From Paracamarosporium sp. OC-R06-R3 (Eukaryota; Ascomycota; Dothideomycetes; Pleosporales; Didymosphaeriaceae), in contig JACVRA010000455.1 in the NCBI GenBank assembly GCA_019828545.1, positions 1-40,159 on the forward strand: 40,159 nucleotides of DNA, read 5' to 3'. This document shows positions 1 to 9,868 of this stretch, piece by piece (positions within the stretch are counted from its first letter, which is position 1; the number at the start of each line of letters is the position of its first letter). The position numbers were made by a program, and so were the translations under genes. The notes below the pieces were generated by a model that had not been told where the DNA came from, did not search any database, and saw nothing but the letters and a program-made list of their open reading frames with translations.

Positions 1-50
1 GCGCCGCTCGCTTAGATGCGCCGCTCGCTTAGATGCGCCGCTCGCTTAGT
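1..50. repeat. 17-bp tandem repeat, three units
   Basis: Three head-to-tail copies of the 17-bp unit GCGCCGCTCGCTTAGAT, the third cut short at its end. The array starts at the first base of the window, so it may be longer outside. Each unit carries TTAG, which puts a stop in the frame entering the next gene. Confidence 0.85.
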
Positions 51-70
51 ATCACGTTATAGGCAGGGGT

Positions 71-1232
71 ATGTATCGTAGTATATATGCTCCTCGCACC
101 GTGGCCACCAAGCCGCTTATCACCTCTGAGAAGAGTGCCAATTTCGAATCAGCTTCAGACAGCCCAGGTACGTCTGCCTTTCCTACCTTACCAATCAATT
201 TTCAAAGCCCTGCTGACAACCCCAAACAGCCAACCCCAAACAGCCAACCCAGCCTCTCAGGAAATTTCTGGCAGCAGCAAGTGGCATCCGTCGCACCAGT
301 CGAAACCTTTAATCTGCACCGGCTGCGGCCAATCCTTCGCCGACATTCATTCCAAGCTCTACTTAGAGCACTTGAAGCAGTGCAAGGACTCGAACACGAA
401 GCGTGGAGAACTCAAGGACAAGTTTCATGGTGGCGCCGAACATATCAAGGACATGTCTTCTAAGTCCGGCGAGCGAAAGGCTGCGGTATCCCAGAATGCT
501 CTCCCTAGAGGTCTCACAGATGATACCATGGTGGACATTTTTTCTTTGTCTGCAGATGCCGGAAAGAACATCGCCGTCAACAAATGGAATAATGCTAGGT
601 CGGTTCATTACCTTGGATCGAGCTCGACTGCATCGCCGAAGGTGACTCAGCCTCTTCTTCGCACCGATGGTAACCGAGCCACATCCAATTCAGCAAAGGT
701 CGGTACCTTGAAGCCTACTGGGCTGTACAGCAGCCGATATGCTCGTCCTGCTTTGGTTGCCGCCCCAGTGACGTATCGCCCAGAAGCGACTACTCTTCCT
801 ACAACCACGCAGCCTTCTGCCCTCGCAGGAGAGCCCTCAAGTCTGTCAATGACAGTCAGCACGGTGGACGGGGTCAGCAATACCGCCAAGCACTCCACTT
901 AATCGGGAAACCCTACCAGGATGGAGAACGTCCCGTTCACAACTTCTAATACTTCGAAGAAACTCACTAGTAGCTCTAGCGACTCTGTTGGAGCACTGGG
1001 CACTAGGATCTTCGATCGTGCTGCGCACCGTCGGGCTTTGACTCTTGAATCTCGCAGGGATAACTCCGACCTAATGTTCACCCCTGCTCATCATGATGAC
1101 GATGTTCGGAAGTTTGACATGCCTGGTTTGTCAGAAGAACTCGAGAACCTAGCCGCTCAAGATCAAGTCAACCGCAAGAAGCTGCTCGGTTCTGCCACAA
1201 ATAGCAGTACGCAGATGTTCAAGAGTCGTTGA
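71..1232 (+). CDS. hypothetical protein with a C2HC/C2H2-like zinc-binding segment; interrupted or twice-spliced
   Basis: I do not recognise a family. Exon 1 is 71-167 and an intron runs 168-243 (76 nt; branch CTGAC near 212, acceptor CAG). Exon 2 (from 244) encodes a cysteine/histidine cluster, CTGCGQSF followed by H, H and a final C, which resembles one zinc finger. The rest is Ser/Thr-rich low complexity. Without further splicing the protein stops at TAA 900-902 after 251 residues. The same frame stays open from 921 to 1232 and reads like coding sequence (a KFDMPGLSEELENLAAQD stretch). A 75-nt intron at 845-919 would skip the stop and give 336 residues, but its donor GTCAAT is weak; the alternative is a nonsense mutation. 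An in-frame TAG at 47-49 supports the ATG at 71. Confidence 0.5.
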
Positions 1233-3107
1233 GCGCCACCAGTGTTCGGGGAACAGAAAAAAGACGACCCCTAGAGGCCTCTGGACCAAGGTGCCATTCA
1301 GAGGGGGCACGGGGTAAGAGCAAGTAATTCTCTTGGTGTACACCGGAATAGGTCGTTGTAATGGAATTTATATGGTCGAAATGTGCAGTAATAAATGCGC
1401 TTGCGTTGGCAACATGGACGACTATCAGCGTGTACAACTCTATCAAAGGTTAAATTTTGTTGTACGAGCTCCCCCATCGTCAGGCTATTTGCCTCACTAT
1501 ACGACGATACTGCTCATAAGTAGTAATAAGGCTGGTAGGAATGTGTTTTGATTTCTGCGTTTTGAATGGATGTTCTATGCCCGAATTGGAGGGTTCGAGA
1601 AATTGAAGTCTTCGTTCAGTATAGGCTCAAGCAGGCTCGCACAACATTCTAAGCATATTTCCGATCTATATAGCGGGAAATATCAATATAAAAACAACGC
1701 TAGACTAGTAGTTTCCCGATGTTGCCAGTCACCTGTGAGATTTTCGACCCTCAGAGATCTCAACGCTCCCTACAAAGTTTTCCTCTTTACTTCAAACTCA
1801 AGTGCTGCGCTATCAATTGTCCTGCTATGGTTGTCGGATGTAGTATGTCAGATTACTCAGGAGTTAACCTACCGCCAAACATGTCGCTAATGAGATCTGC
1901 TGAAGCCCTAGCGGAGGCGTCTTTTACGTTTAGTTCGTTTCTTTTTCAAACATGAATTCTCATCACTGATACCAACAGGTTTGTATACCGGGACAAAATT
2001 ATGCAAGCAAGAGGCGGAATGATAACACACAACCTCCCCGCATGAAATTAAGAGACAATGGACATTGTCAACACAACTTAGTGTGCGTCGCTTGAGGACC
2101 AAATTGATCCCAGAACCTTTAACAAGTGTGTCGTCGAACCAAGTACTGGCTTTGATGAGCTATTCACTTCTATTATAACGCATGCTTGACTGCATTCATT
2201 TCTGTAGACGGTAAATAGCTCGACTAACATATAGTGATAGCGCGATGATTCATGGTTGCCTGTATCTGACAAAACGCGTCGAAGGCAAACAGAAATGCCA
2301 CCGTCCACAAACCCTAATCTCAGCACTTACTAACCACATATTTGAAGACCCTAAGGACAACTAAGATTCCAGGCAAGGCCGTTTCCACAAAGGAAAGCCG
2401 AAGCGCCGCTCAAGTATCGGTAATCGTGCGATCTTGATCGAGAGGCTCCAAGAAATTTCCATTGTGTCAGGCGTAAACTCCAGCCGCACCACACTTGACT
2501 CGAAAAAGCCAACTTCCAACAGCAGCTAGCATGCAAGCCAACTCGAGCTGAACTACGACCGAAAACGCCAATGATGGAACCTCTTCACCAACATACTTTA
2601 GGCTACTCCGGGGAAGAGATGGCTTCAGAGATAATTAGACGCAGTTCCTAAATAATATAATGGTCCATCGGTAATAATATTGATGTAGCAATAAAGGAGG
2701 TTAGGCTCGGATGGCTTAGCCCTCGGGTAAGTATGGTTCGGTAAATGTGGCGTATATTCTTTTTTGCTCTTTTTTTGACTACGCCCCGTTTTGTGCCAAT
2801 TCCCAGGGGGATCACTTTTTTTGTACCAAGGCGTATGCCAAATTTTAGCAAAAACCAACTCTCCAGATGGCGTATATTCATTGCAGTGAGATTGAATGTT
2901 ATATTCCACCTCATGCTAATCCAAGACTAAGATAGGATTCTCTGGTGTCCTAACTGGTAGGCGTTGGCAATTATCGAACCACGCCACAGATGCTAATGCT
3001 GCCAAGCCGTAAGCTGACATTCCCAAAACTATTTAACACGCGATCACAACCACGGTTCTAGAAAAAGCGCATACCCTGATCTACTATTCTCACTTCTACA
3101 TCACAAT
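1233..3107. other. intergenic, no convincing gene
   Basis: Open frames here are short, lack recognisable motifs and have no supporting splice structure. The only structured item is the short repeat at 2748-2879 listed separately. Close to the next gene, CTATTTAACA (about 3028-3037) lies some 75 bases before its ATG and could be a TATA-like element. Confidence 0.6.
2748..2879 (-). mobile_element. ~108-bp dispersed element, copy 1, flanked by 12-bp direct repeats
   Basis: The 12-mer TGGCGTATATTC occurs at 2748-2759 and again at 2868-2879, with differing bases on each side. The 108 bp between them match, in inverse orientation, the segment at 30321-30420 (shared cores: CCTTGGTACAAAAAAA, then GATTCC/GATCCC-type sequence and GCACAAAA). 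Read on the minus strand the copy ends in an A-rich tail (CAAAAAAAGAGCAAAAAA) directly before the downstream 12-mer, as in a LINE-mobilised short retroposon. The short minus-strand frames overlapping it are not genes. Confidence 0.65.
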
Positions 3108-4074
3108 ATGAAGTCTCACACAGCAGAAGCCGATCAATCTAAATATATCCTGTACAGCGACGACGAGATCACGCGCCTGACGCTCCAGCATCAGATTGTC
3201 AAAGATGCACTCAATGGACAATTGGTCTTCGCACCAATAAACTTTGATTCAGCGCCTCTTACGATTCTTGACAGCTGCACTGCTGACGGTAAGTTCAATC
3301 ACCACCATCCATCCATCATCGCCAATCAATGGACAAATGTTCATCATGCCTAGGTCTATGGCTCCACGACCTCCAAACCTCTATAGGCAAACAGCACACC
3401 TTGATTGGAACAGATATCGAAGCATCATACTTTCCTGCTGATTCAACGGAGAATATCAGCTACTATGTGCAAGATGTGACCAAACCATGGCCCGAAGACT
3501 GGAAAGCGAGATTCGACTTTGTACACCAGCGCTTTGCCATCGCTGTCGCAGGTTCCGAGCCAGATACCAAACTCCTGGTCCAACGCCTTGTTGCGATGGT
3601 AAAGCCTGGTGGTTCGATCCAGATCATCGACTTGCAGGACTGGATCTCAGATGCAGACGGGCCCGCATCGCGAGATTTCTCTATATGCCTCAGGGACCTA
3701 ATCCATGCTATCGGATCATCGCTGCAGCGCATCGAACAGGTCAAACGTTGGTTCCAAGAGTTCGGCCTTATCGATGTCCAGGAAAGAGTTGTAGAAGTGA
3801 ACTTCGGTACGAACAAAGACGAGCAATTAAAGACGATCGGGATAAGATCTGCACTCTCGACTGCACGTTCAGTACTGAACGTTGTTGCAAGTACGTGTGA
3901 TTCTCTACGTTCACGATAACACTACTGATTACAATAGCTTTCCCGCAGGAAGTGCTCTCGCTGCCAAAGATGCGGGTGTCTGAGCTTATGGGTGCCCTGG
4001 AGGAAGAGTTGAGCGGCGATGTTGCTAATGCGCAAAGGCGTTTTAAGGTAGTATGGGCAACAAAACCGGAGTAA
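3108..4074 (+). CDS. SAM-dependent methyltransferase (UMTA/LaeA-like fungal class)
   Basis: Three exons, 3108-3288, 3354-3890 and 3938-4074, joined by introns of 65 nt (GTAAGT...TAG) and 47 nt (GTACGT...TAG), give 284 residues, a normal size for this class. The fold is a class I Rossmann methyltransferase: strand 1 with motif I ILDSCTADGLWL (about residue 53), then the acidic strand-2 turn GTDIEASYFP. Next come VQDVTKPWP and FDFVHQRF, the latter characteristic of fungal secondary-metabolism methyltransferases, then VKPGGSIQIIDLQDW before strand 5. Motif I lacks the usual GxGxG, so SAM binding may be altered. The substrate cannot be read from sequence, and no polyketide or peptide synthetase lies nearby. 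Confidence 0.85.
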
Positions 4075-4787
4075 GGTATTCTCCATCTGAAGTGTTAGAA
4101 TTATTCAATCATGAAATAGAACACATTTTTGCTCTCAATTGTGGCATCAGGGTACTCTCTAAATAGCATCTCGAACAAAAATTCCTGTCTTAGTTAACGA
4201 TGTTTCTTGATAGAAGCTAATGAAAGTACCTCCTACACACCGTAGCAAACCAACTTCCTGGACTAGATCACCTCTCGCAACTATGAAGTGAATGCTAATC
4301 AATGCACACCGGAAATGAGGTTTCAAGGAGCGGTGATGATTGACTAGCGTTCAAGCACGACGATCTTAGGTCTATGATTCAAGTTGTACAGCATACCTAG
4401 TCTAGACAGATGTACCACACGTACCCAATTTCGGACATGCTAGTCGTAAGATGTCATTTCTTATCGGTACGTGACTAGTGCAGTGTCTTTATAAATTAGT
4501 TGACGAATCAGAAGTCCTCCGCAACTCCGCATCTCCTCCGCATCTCCTCCGCATCTCCTCCGCATCTCCTCCGCAACATGGCTCACGACTAGCCTATCAG
4601 AATGCTCTCACGAAATATTCAGAATGGAAAATGCTTCTATCGTAAGATTGTCTAGAGCTCGCTCCGCAAGTCATGGATCGTTTATAATCTATCTTTTTAC
4701 TGTAGGTATTTCGATAAGCCACCGCCTGGTGAACCTTCAAGTATCCTTCTTTTGTTTCGCGCCGGCTGCCCTTAAACATTCGTACAT
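4075..4787. other. intergenic, likely promoter of the NmrA-like gene
   Basis: About 700 bases with no credible gene. It contains an 11-bp tandem repeat at 4527-4570, about 220 bases before the next ATG. Confidence 0.6.
4527..4577. repeat. 11-bp tandem repeat in an upstream region
   Basis: Four perfect copies of CCGCATCTCCT followed by a partial CCGCAAC. One strand is pyrimidine-rich, as fungal core promoters often are. It could be a regulatory tract or simply a microsatellite. Confidence 0.8.
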
Positions 4788-5951
4788 ATGGCCAATCCCT
4801 CTACAACGCCATTGTCCGTCCTGGTCACAGGTGCTACCGGCAACCAAGGACATGGTCTCATCTCAGCCCTCATAGACCTGAACGAAAGAAGTACCACGCC
4901 GCGCACCCTCGAAATCCGAGCACTCGTTCGCGATCCTTCCAGCACCAAATCACAAACTGTCCTACAGCTTTCCCAGCGACGCACATTTGTCACCCTCACT
5001 CAAGGAAGCTTCACCGACATCGACAGTCTAGCCCGCGCGTTTGCCCCAGGCGAGGATGGCCGCACCGTCTCCGCCGTGTTCCTCAACACCACACCAACCT
5101 TCGGCAACCCAGAAGACGAAGTCCAACATGCAACCGCAGTGCTAGACGCGGCGCGTAGCGCTGGTGTAAAACACGCAGTATACAGCTCCGTAACAGGCGT
5201 CGCGGACCCAGAAGTTCTCTCCGGCGTCGGTGGCCTTCCACCCTGGACATCTCCCTCCGCAACGAGCCTCCTAGGTCCCGCAGACGTACCCAGTCACGAA
5301 TCAGTGGGTTTCCATTCAAAGCTTCTCACCGAAGGCAAGAACGCGATTGATAGTAGTGCACCTACAAGGAAGACGTTCCAGGGCTACTTTGGAGCGAAGG
5401 CGGAGATTGAGGCACGGGTTAAAACATGGGGTAAGGATGAGGGAGGGAAGAAGACATGGACGGTTCTTCGCCCGGCTTGGTTCATGACAAACTTCTTGCC
5501 ACCGTCAAATGCGTATTATTGGCCTGAGCTCAAACCTTCGAACCTCCTTCTTCGCAGCGCTATTCAGCCCGAAGCGCGCATTATGCTAGCTGACCCTGTG
5601 GATATTGGGGCTGTTGCGGCTCGGGCGTTGCTAGATTTCACGAGCGAGTCGCCAACACTTGTAAATAAGACGGTTAATGTGGGAAGCCAGGCTCGTAGCC
5701 TAGTGGATGTGGCGCGGGCCCTTTCTGATGCAGCGGGAGTGGAGTTTAAGCATGAGTTTGTGGACGAGGAAGAAACAACCAAAGCGGTTCGGGAAGGTCA
5801 CGTGCAGCGGGATTCGCAGGCTTGGTTTATGGGAGTGCAGGATTGTTTCGAGCCGGGTGATCTAGCTTCTGTTATCGGACGACAGCCTCATACTTTTGAG
5901 GAGTTCCTAGCGGAACATAAAGAAGAGCTACAGGCCTTTCTTCAGCAGTAG
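4788..5951 (+). CDS. NmrA-like family NAD(P)-binding protein
   Basis: A single exon of 387 residues. The N-terminus carries the dinucleotide-binding signature of atypical short-chain dehydrogenases, VTGATGNQGHG (residues 13-23), after a short first strand. YSSVTGVAD follows strand 5, and WTVLRPAWFMTNFLPP matches the NmrA/isoflavone-reductase pattern. The catalytic Tyr-x3-Lys of classical SDRs is not evident, as in NmrA, which senses NAD(P) rather than catalysing. A regulatory or reductase role is inferred from family only. The ATG at 4788 places the Rossmann strand at the usual distance. It is convergent with the GH2 gene, 160 bases apart. Confidence 0.88.
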   Translation: MANPSTTPLSVLVTGATGNQGHGLISALIDLNERSTTPRTLEIRALVRDPSSTKSQTVLQLSQRRTFVTLTQGSFTDIDSLARAFAPGEDGRTVSAVFLNTTPTFGNPEDEVQHATAVLDAARSAGVKHAVYSSVTGVADPEVLSGVGGLPPWTSPSATSLLGPADVPSHESVGFHSKLLTEGKNAIDSSAPTRKTFQGYFGAKAEIEARVKTWGKDEGGKKTWTVLRPAWFMTNFLPPSNAYYWPELKPSNLLLRSAIQPEARIMLADPVDIGAVAARALLDFTSESPTLVNKTVNVGSQARSLVDVARALSDAAGVEFKHEFVDEEETTKAVREGHVQRDSQAWFMGVQDCFEPGDLASVIGRQPHTFEEFLAEHKEELQAFLQQ

Positions 5952-6111
5952 ATGTAACAGGTCACGAACATAGATTGAATCTGAACTTGATTTGTTCGAA
6001 AATTTACTTTTCCAAACACTCGTTCCACAAACCTTGGTTTTCTTTTACAAGGCTTTCTTGATTTATCTTGGCTCTTGCCCTCTAATTTCCCAAATAATGC
6101 CTGAGCACCAC

Positions 6112-8178
6112 TCACTTCTGCAGCCCATTGTAATATTCAATAACCCCCTCAACAATCTTCTTTACCTCCGCAGAATCCAACTTCTCCTTTCTATCTGGCG
6201 TATACAGACCATTGACTTCTTGTTCAATATCCGTAAGCTGCGTGTACACAAACCCACAAATATGTCCGCCCTCAACAATCCCCCTCATCATCTTCTCAAT
6301 CCTCTTCAGCAGGTCCTTCGGATCGCTGGCAGTCGTATATCCCCAGTCTCGATCCCCTTCCTTGTTCGTACTCGTCTCCCGTGCGATATTGATACCGCCG
6401 AATTCCGTGCAGATAATCGGTGCACCTGCCTTGTGTGCGGAGCCCTCATCGTTTCGTTCTGGGATAGCCGAGAGGAACACAGTCCGATCTGCCTTCGGTG
6501 AAAGGATACCGTCCACAGTCTTGCATGTTGCGGTGAGTTTGTCGCCGTCGGAGTAGTCGTGGAAGGTCGTAAGATCACCTCTGACGTGTTCCCATCCACA
6601 ATTGTCGTTTACGGGTCTGCTTGGATCCAGCACTTTCGTCGCGTAGTACAAGCTCCTGATATGATTCCTCTGCTCAACATTGTTCTTCAGGTCGGTGTAC
6701 GCCCAGGACTCGTTGACTGGCGTCCAAGCCACTACACTCGGATGATTTACATCTCTGAGCACGGATTCGCGCCATTCCTGGTCGAAACGCTCGATGTACT
6801 GCTCTGAGAATGAATACGCGTTCGCCATCTCTCCCCAGACAAGGAAGCCCAATCGATCGGCCCAGTAGTGGAAGTACGGATCCTCGACCTTCTGGTGCTT
6901 GCGGCAGCCGTTGAAACCCATTTTCTTGCTAAGCTCGATATCGGTCTTGAGAGCCTCTGGGGATGGCGGCGTCATGAAGGTGTCAGGCCAGTAGCCCTGA
7001 TCTAAGAACAAAGCTTGGAAGTACGGACGGTTGTTGAGGCGGAAGGCTGATTCGTTCCATGAGATCTTCCGCATTCCGGTTGTCGTAATGACGGTGTCGA
7101 TGCGAGCACCCGTAGGGTCGTAAAGATGCAGCGTGAGGGTGTAGAGCGTGGGATGTTCCGGAGACCAGAGCGCCACACCGTTTGACCAAGCTCTCTCCTC
7201 CTTCAGCGGTGCAGTATCCAACACATCTTGTCCCAACTTTTCAATCTGTTCTTTGGAAAGCCTCGTATCGGCTTCAAAAGAAACAAAGTCCGATTCCCGC
7301 GGTAACTCGACCTTCTCTGTCGAGCTAACAACCACACCGCCCAAACTGACCTCCAACCTAACCGAATACTTCCACCCAGCCGGTCTATCCAGTACACGAA
7401 CCCTAGCCTTCAACTTCCCACCCTCAATATCATCACTGCGCAAAACAGTCCCAAAACTCGAATCGCCAATCCTCACCCTCGGCACAACCTCCAACCACAC
7501 AGCCTGCCAAATGCCCCCACTCGGCGTATAAAAAATGCTTTCCGGCTGCGCACCCCAATACTGCTTCCCCCTAGGCTGCTCCAGATCAAACGCAGAATCG
7601 AACACCCTAAGCGTAACCCTATGGTCCCCCTCCTTCGCAAACGCATCCGTAACATCGATCGAAAACGGAACATGCCCGCCCCTATGGCCCCCCACGAAAT
7701 TCCCATCCACCCAAACCTTAGCCTCATAATCCACAGCCCCGAATCTCAAGATCACCTTCTCCCCCTTCTCTTTCTGTGCCGGGCCCCGCGGATCTTGCAC
7801 TGAGCGTTCGTACCAAAAAACCTCGTGCACGCCCTTCTCTTCGACCCCGCTCGCAGCACACTGCCATACGTACGGCACCTGGATCTCTCTTTGCGAATGC
7901 TTAACCACGCCCTCGGATTTAAACACGTTGCCTTTGATGAGAGCCTGCGTGTCGCCGGCGATCTTGGCCGTGATGCTCTCGCTGTCTTGTGCAGATGACG
8001 AGGCGGTGTTGGTGAGTCCCGGGTCGACGAAGACTTCGTTGGGGAGCCCGGTGAGATGCCAGCCTTGTGCGAGGCCGACGTCGTTGTCGTCGAAGAGGAA
8101 GGTCCAGGGTCCGTTTAGGGAGGCCCAGGTTAGGTCTTGACGGTGCCAGTCTGGGCGGGGGTATGGTGGGTTTGACAT
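6112..8178 (-). CDS. glycoside hydrolase family 2 (beta-galactosidase/beta-glucuronidase type)
   Basis: An intronless gene of 688 residues. Order: N-terminal jelly-roll sugar-binding domain (about 15-215, with WHRQDL, SLNGPW and VPYVWQC), immunoglobulin-like domain (about 220-345), then a TIM barrel. The acid/base Glu is E490 in VNESW and the nucleophile is E592 in ICTEFGG, 102 residues apart as expected for clan GH-A. FNGCRKHQKVEDPYFHYWAD and GFLVWGEMANAYS are typical GH2 barrel segments. No signal peptide is seen, so an intracellular enzyme acting on imported or small glycosides is likely. Beta-galactosidase, beta-glucuronidase and beta-mannosidase cannot be told apart here. Confidence 0.9.
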   Translation of the reverse strand: MSNPPYPRPDWHRQDLTWASLNGPWTFLFDDNDVGLAQGWHLTGLPNEVFVDPGLTNTASSSAQDSESITAKIAGDTQALIKGNVFKSEGVVKHSQREIQVPYVWQCAASGVEEKGVHEVFWYERSVQDPRGPAQKEKGEKVILRFGAVDYEAKVWVDGNFVGGHRGGHVPFSIDVTDAFAKEGDHRVTLRVFDSAFDLEQPRGKQYWGAQPESIFYTPSGGIWQAVWLEVVPRVRIGDSSFGTVLRSDDIEGGKLKARVRVLDRPAGWKYSVRLEVSLGGVVVSSTEKVELPRESDFVSFEADTRLSKEQIEKLGQDVLDTAPLKEERAWSNGVALWSPEHPTLYTLTLHLYDPTGARIDTVITTTGMRKISWNESAFRLNNRPYFQALFLDQGYWPDTFMTPPSPEALKTDIELSKKMGFNGCRKHQKVEDPYFHYWADRLGFLVWGEMANAYSFSEQYIERFDQEWRESVLRDVNHPSVVAWTPVNESWAYTDLKNNVEQRNHIRSLYYATKVLDPSRPVNDNCGWEHVRGDLTTFHDYSDGDKLTATCKTVDGILSPKADRTVFLSAIPERNDEGSAHKAGAPIICTEFGGINIARETSTNKEGDRDWGYTTASDPKDLLKRIEKMMRGIVEGGHICGFVYTQLTDIEQEVNGLYTPDRKEKLDSAEVKKIVEGVIEYYNGLQK

Positions 8179-8795
8179 GATGGGTGTGGGATTGTGTGGT
8201 GTGTGTTGGAGGGTGGCTGGAGGGGTAGAGAGTTAAGGAGATGGGCGATGTGGGTGGAGGAGGGGCAGGCGACCGTTTTGCCCTGCATTGGAGGATCCGT
8301 AGTGCAGGTATTGTGGAGAGCGATCATCCAAGTTGGGTCGGTCGGGTTACTACCTTCAGATAGCGTAGTCGCAGCCCCGCACTACTACCATTGTCCTAAA
8401 AAGTAGTCTTGGGTATACGGACTTGGACATGCAATGGCCAAAGTGTGGTAGTTACGAAGGTCGTCCATTGGAGGATTGATTTGTGTGAGTTGAAGTGTGG
8501 TCGAATTGGTTGCATAGCTGGATAGATTGTATGTAAATGCAGGACAACGCCGTGCTATACTATACGCGCTGCTACAAGAAGATGCAAAACACGGTCGCAA
8601 TGCGGCTGTGGCCCATAGTTCTCGGACTCCGACCCCCTTTCCCTAGTATACATCCCTATCATTTATTAACCTTCATTGTAACTTCGCTAGAACGCCAAAC
8701 AATTGCATTACCACACCACACCAAATACTATGATCAACGCAGTTCGTGGTAAAACTAGCATCGATTGCAGTCCTGTTCATACGTCCTTCGTGGAA
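8179..8795. other. intergenic, GH2 promoter and KEI1 3' flank
   Basis: About 600 bases between two minus-strand genes. It is G-rich just upstream of the GH2 start on the plus strand. I see no gene or RNA here. Confidence 0.6.
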
Positions 8796-9868
8796 TTATC
8801 GCACCTCTTGCAAGTCGGCAAGCTGTGTTGGTCTCATTTCCTTCGGTGGAGCAGGCGGACCAGTCCCACTTCTTCGTCTCCGCTCACGCTCACCCAAGCC
8901 TATGGGCTCTCCTACCGACACGCCCTTCCTGTTGAACTTGCCACCCACCCCACGCATCCACGCATCATCATCTTCCGCGCTCGCTCCGAGCCAGTATTGC
9001 GGTGCGCCACTCAGCATAATCCTTCCAGCCTTGCCCTTCAACCCTTGACCCCCCTCTTTACCCTCCTGGAATGGATTTTCTGCGAGATTTTGAGATGTTT
9101 GGGCGGAGTCGTTGTACCAAGCCGCAGAAGAGGCATTGGCAGCAATGTGTTGGCGCAGACACTGGCGCGCAAAAGCCAACATGACGAACAGAAAGTAGAC
9201 ACGGAGCGCCCAGAAGCCTGCAATAAGGGAGATGCTCATGATGCTGCTGGTTTGGAAGACAGCGCCGCCGAGGCCTGGGGCGGATCCATCCGAGGTGCCC
9301 TGTCCAACGGCCACGGCGTTCTGACCAGCCTTTATTCCATCGGCAGGCTCAGCGACGACGTTGACCTCGCTGACGTTGAATTTCGGGTTTGTGAAGCCTG
9401 CGTTTCCCGGTACACCGGGCGAGATCGTGTTGTCATTGCCGTCGGGGTGGTTTGCGAGCGTGTAGAACCACATAAAGCCGAAAAAGGCAGTGTACAGCGC
9501 ATTAACGACCGAGTCGAGCGCATAGATGTGCGCAAGCAGGAGACTTTCGAAGGGCGTCTGTAGACGAATGTGTCTGTATAGGTACACGGTTGAAAAAAGT
9601 ACGATGGTTGAGTAGAGGTACATGGACAGCTGCCACCCGTCGATGGCGGCGCCGGTTAGGAGGGCGAGCAACCCGTATAGTCCAGAGACTTTGTTGATGA
9701 CTTGGAGGAAGGTGATTATTTCCGCGCCGGTGCGTAGCGACATTTTCTGAAAGAATTTCTGGTGTATGTTAGCACTGTATGACCTGAGGCGACAATCGCC
9801 TGAGAAAAACATGGGCTCCAATGTAGTACCTTTGGCCGAGGCAGCTCAAAGAGCTGTGAGGGCGCCAT
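8796..9868 (-). CDS. KEI1: KEI1-like subunit of inositolphosphorylceramide synthase
   Basis: Exon 1 (9868-9830) encodes MAPSQLFELPRPK. A 71-nt intron (9829-9759, GTACTA...GCTAAC...CAG) leads to exon 2 (9758-8796), total 333 residues. After KFFQKMSLRTGAEIITF come closely spaced membrane segments, including NKVSGLYGLLALLTG, which matches the Kei1/DUF1753 pattern. A further helix pair follows near FFGFMWFYTLA and SISLIAGFWALRVYFLFVM. The hydrophilic tail is long and polar, with an ERERRRR basic patch. In yeast Kei1 is a Golgi protein required for the activity and localisation of the Aur1 IPC synthase. The short first exon would be missed if translation were taken from the in-frame upstream ATG at 9821, which lies inside the intron. 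Confidence 0.85.

Noticed and set aside
1570..1890. 106-codon plus-strand frame
   Set aside because: No recognisable segment and no supporting context.
2625..2914. Two minus-strand frames of about 90 codons
   Set aside because: They span the short dispersed element and its flanking 12-mers; the repeated EYTP in translation is only the direct repeat.
3108..8178. Secondary-metabolite gene cluster (methyltransferase, NmrA-like, glycosidase)
   Set aside because: No backbone synthetase, transporter or cluster regulator among them; three neighbouring enzymes are not enough.
8703..9563. 286-codon plus-strand frame
   Set aside because: Lies opposite the KEI1-like coding exon, has no domain, and the minus strand gives a recognisable protein with membrane segments.
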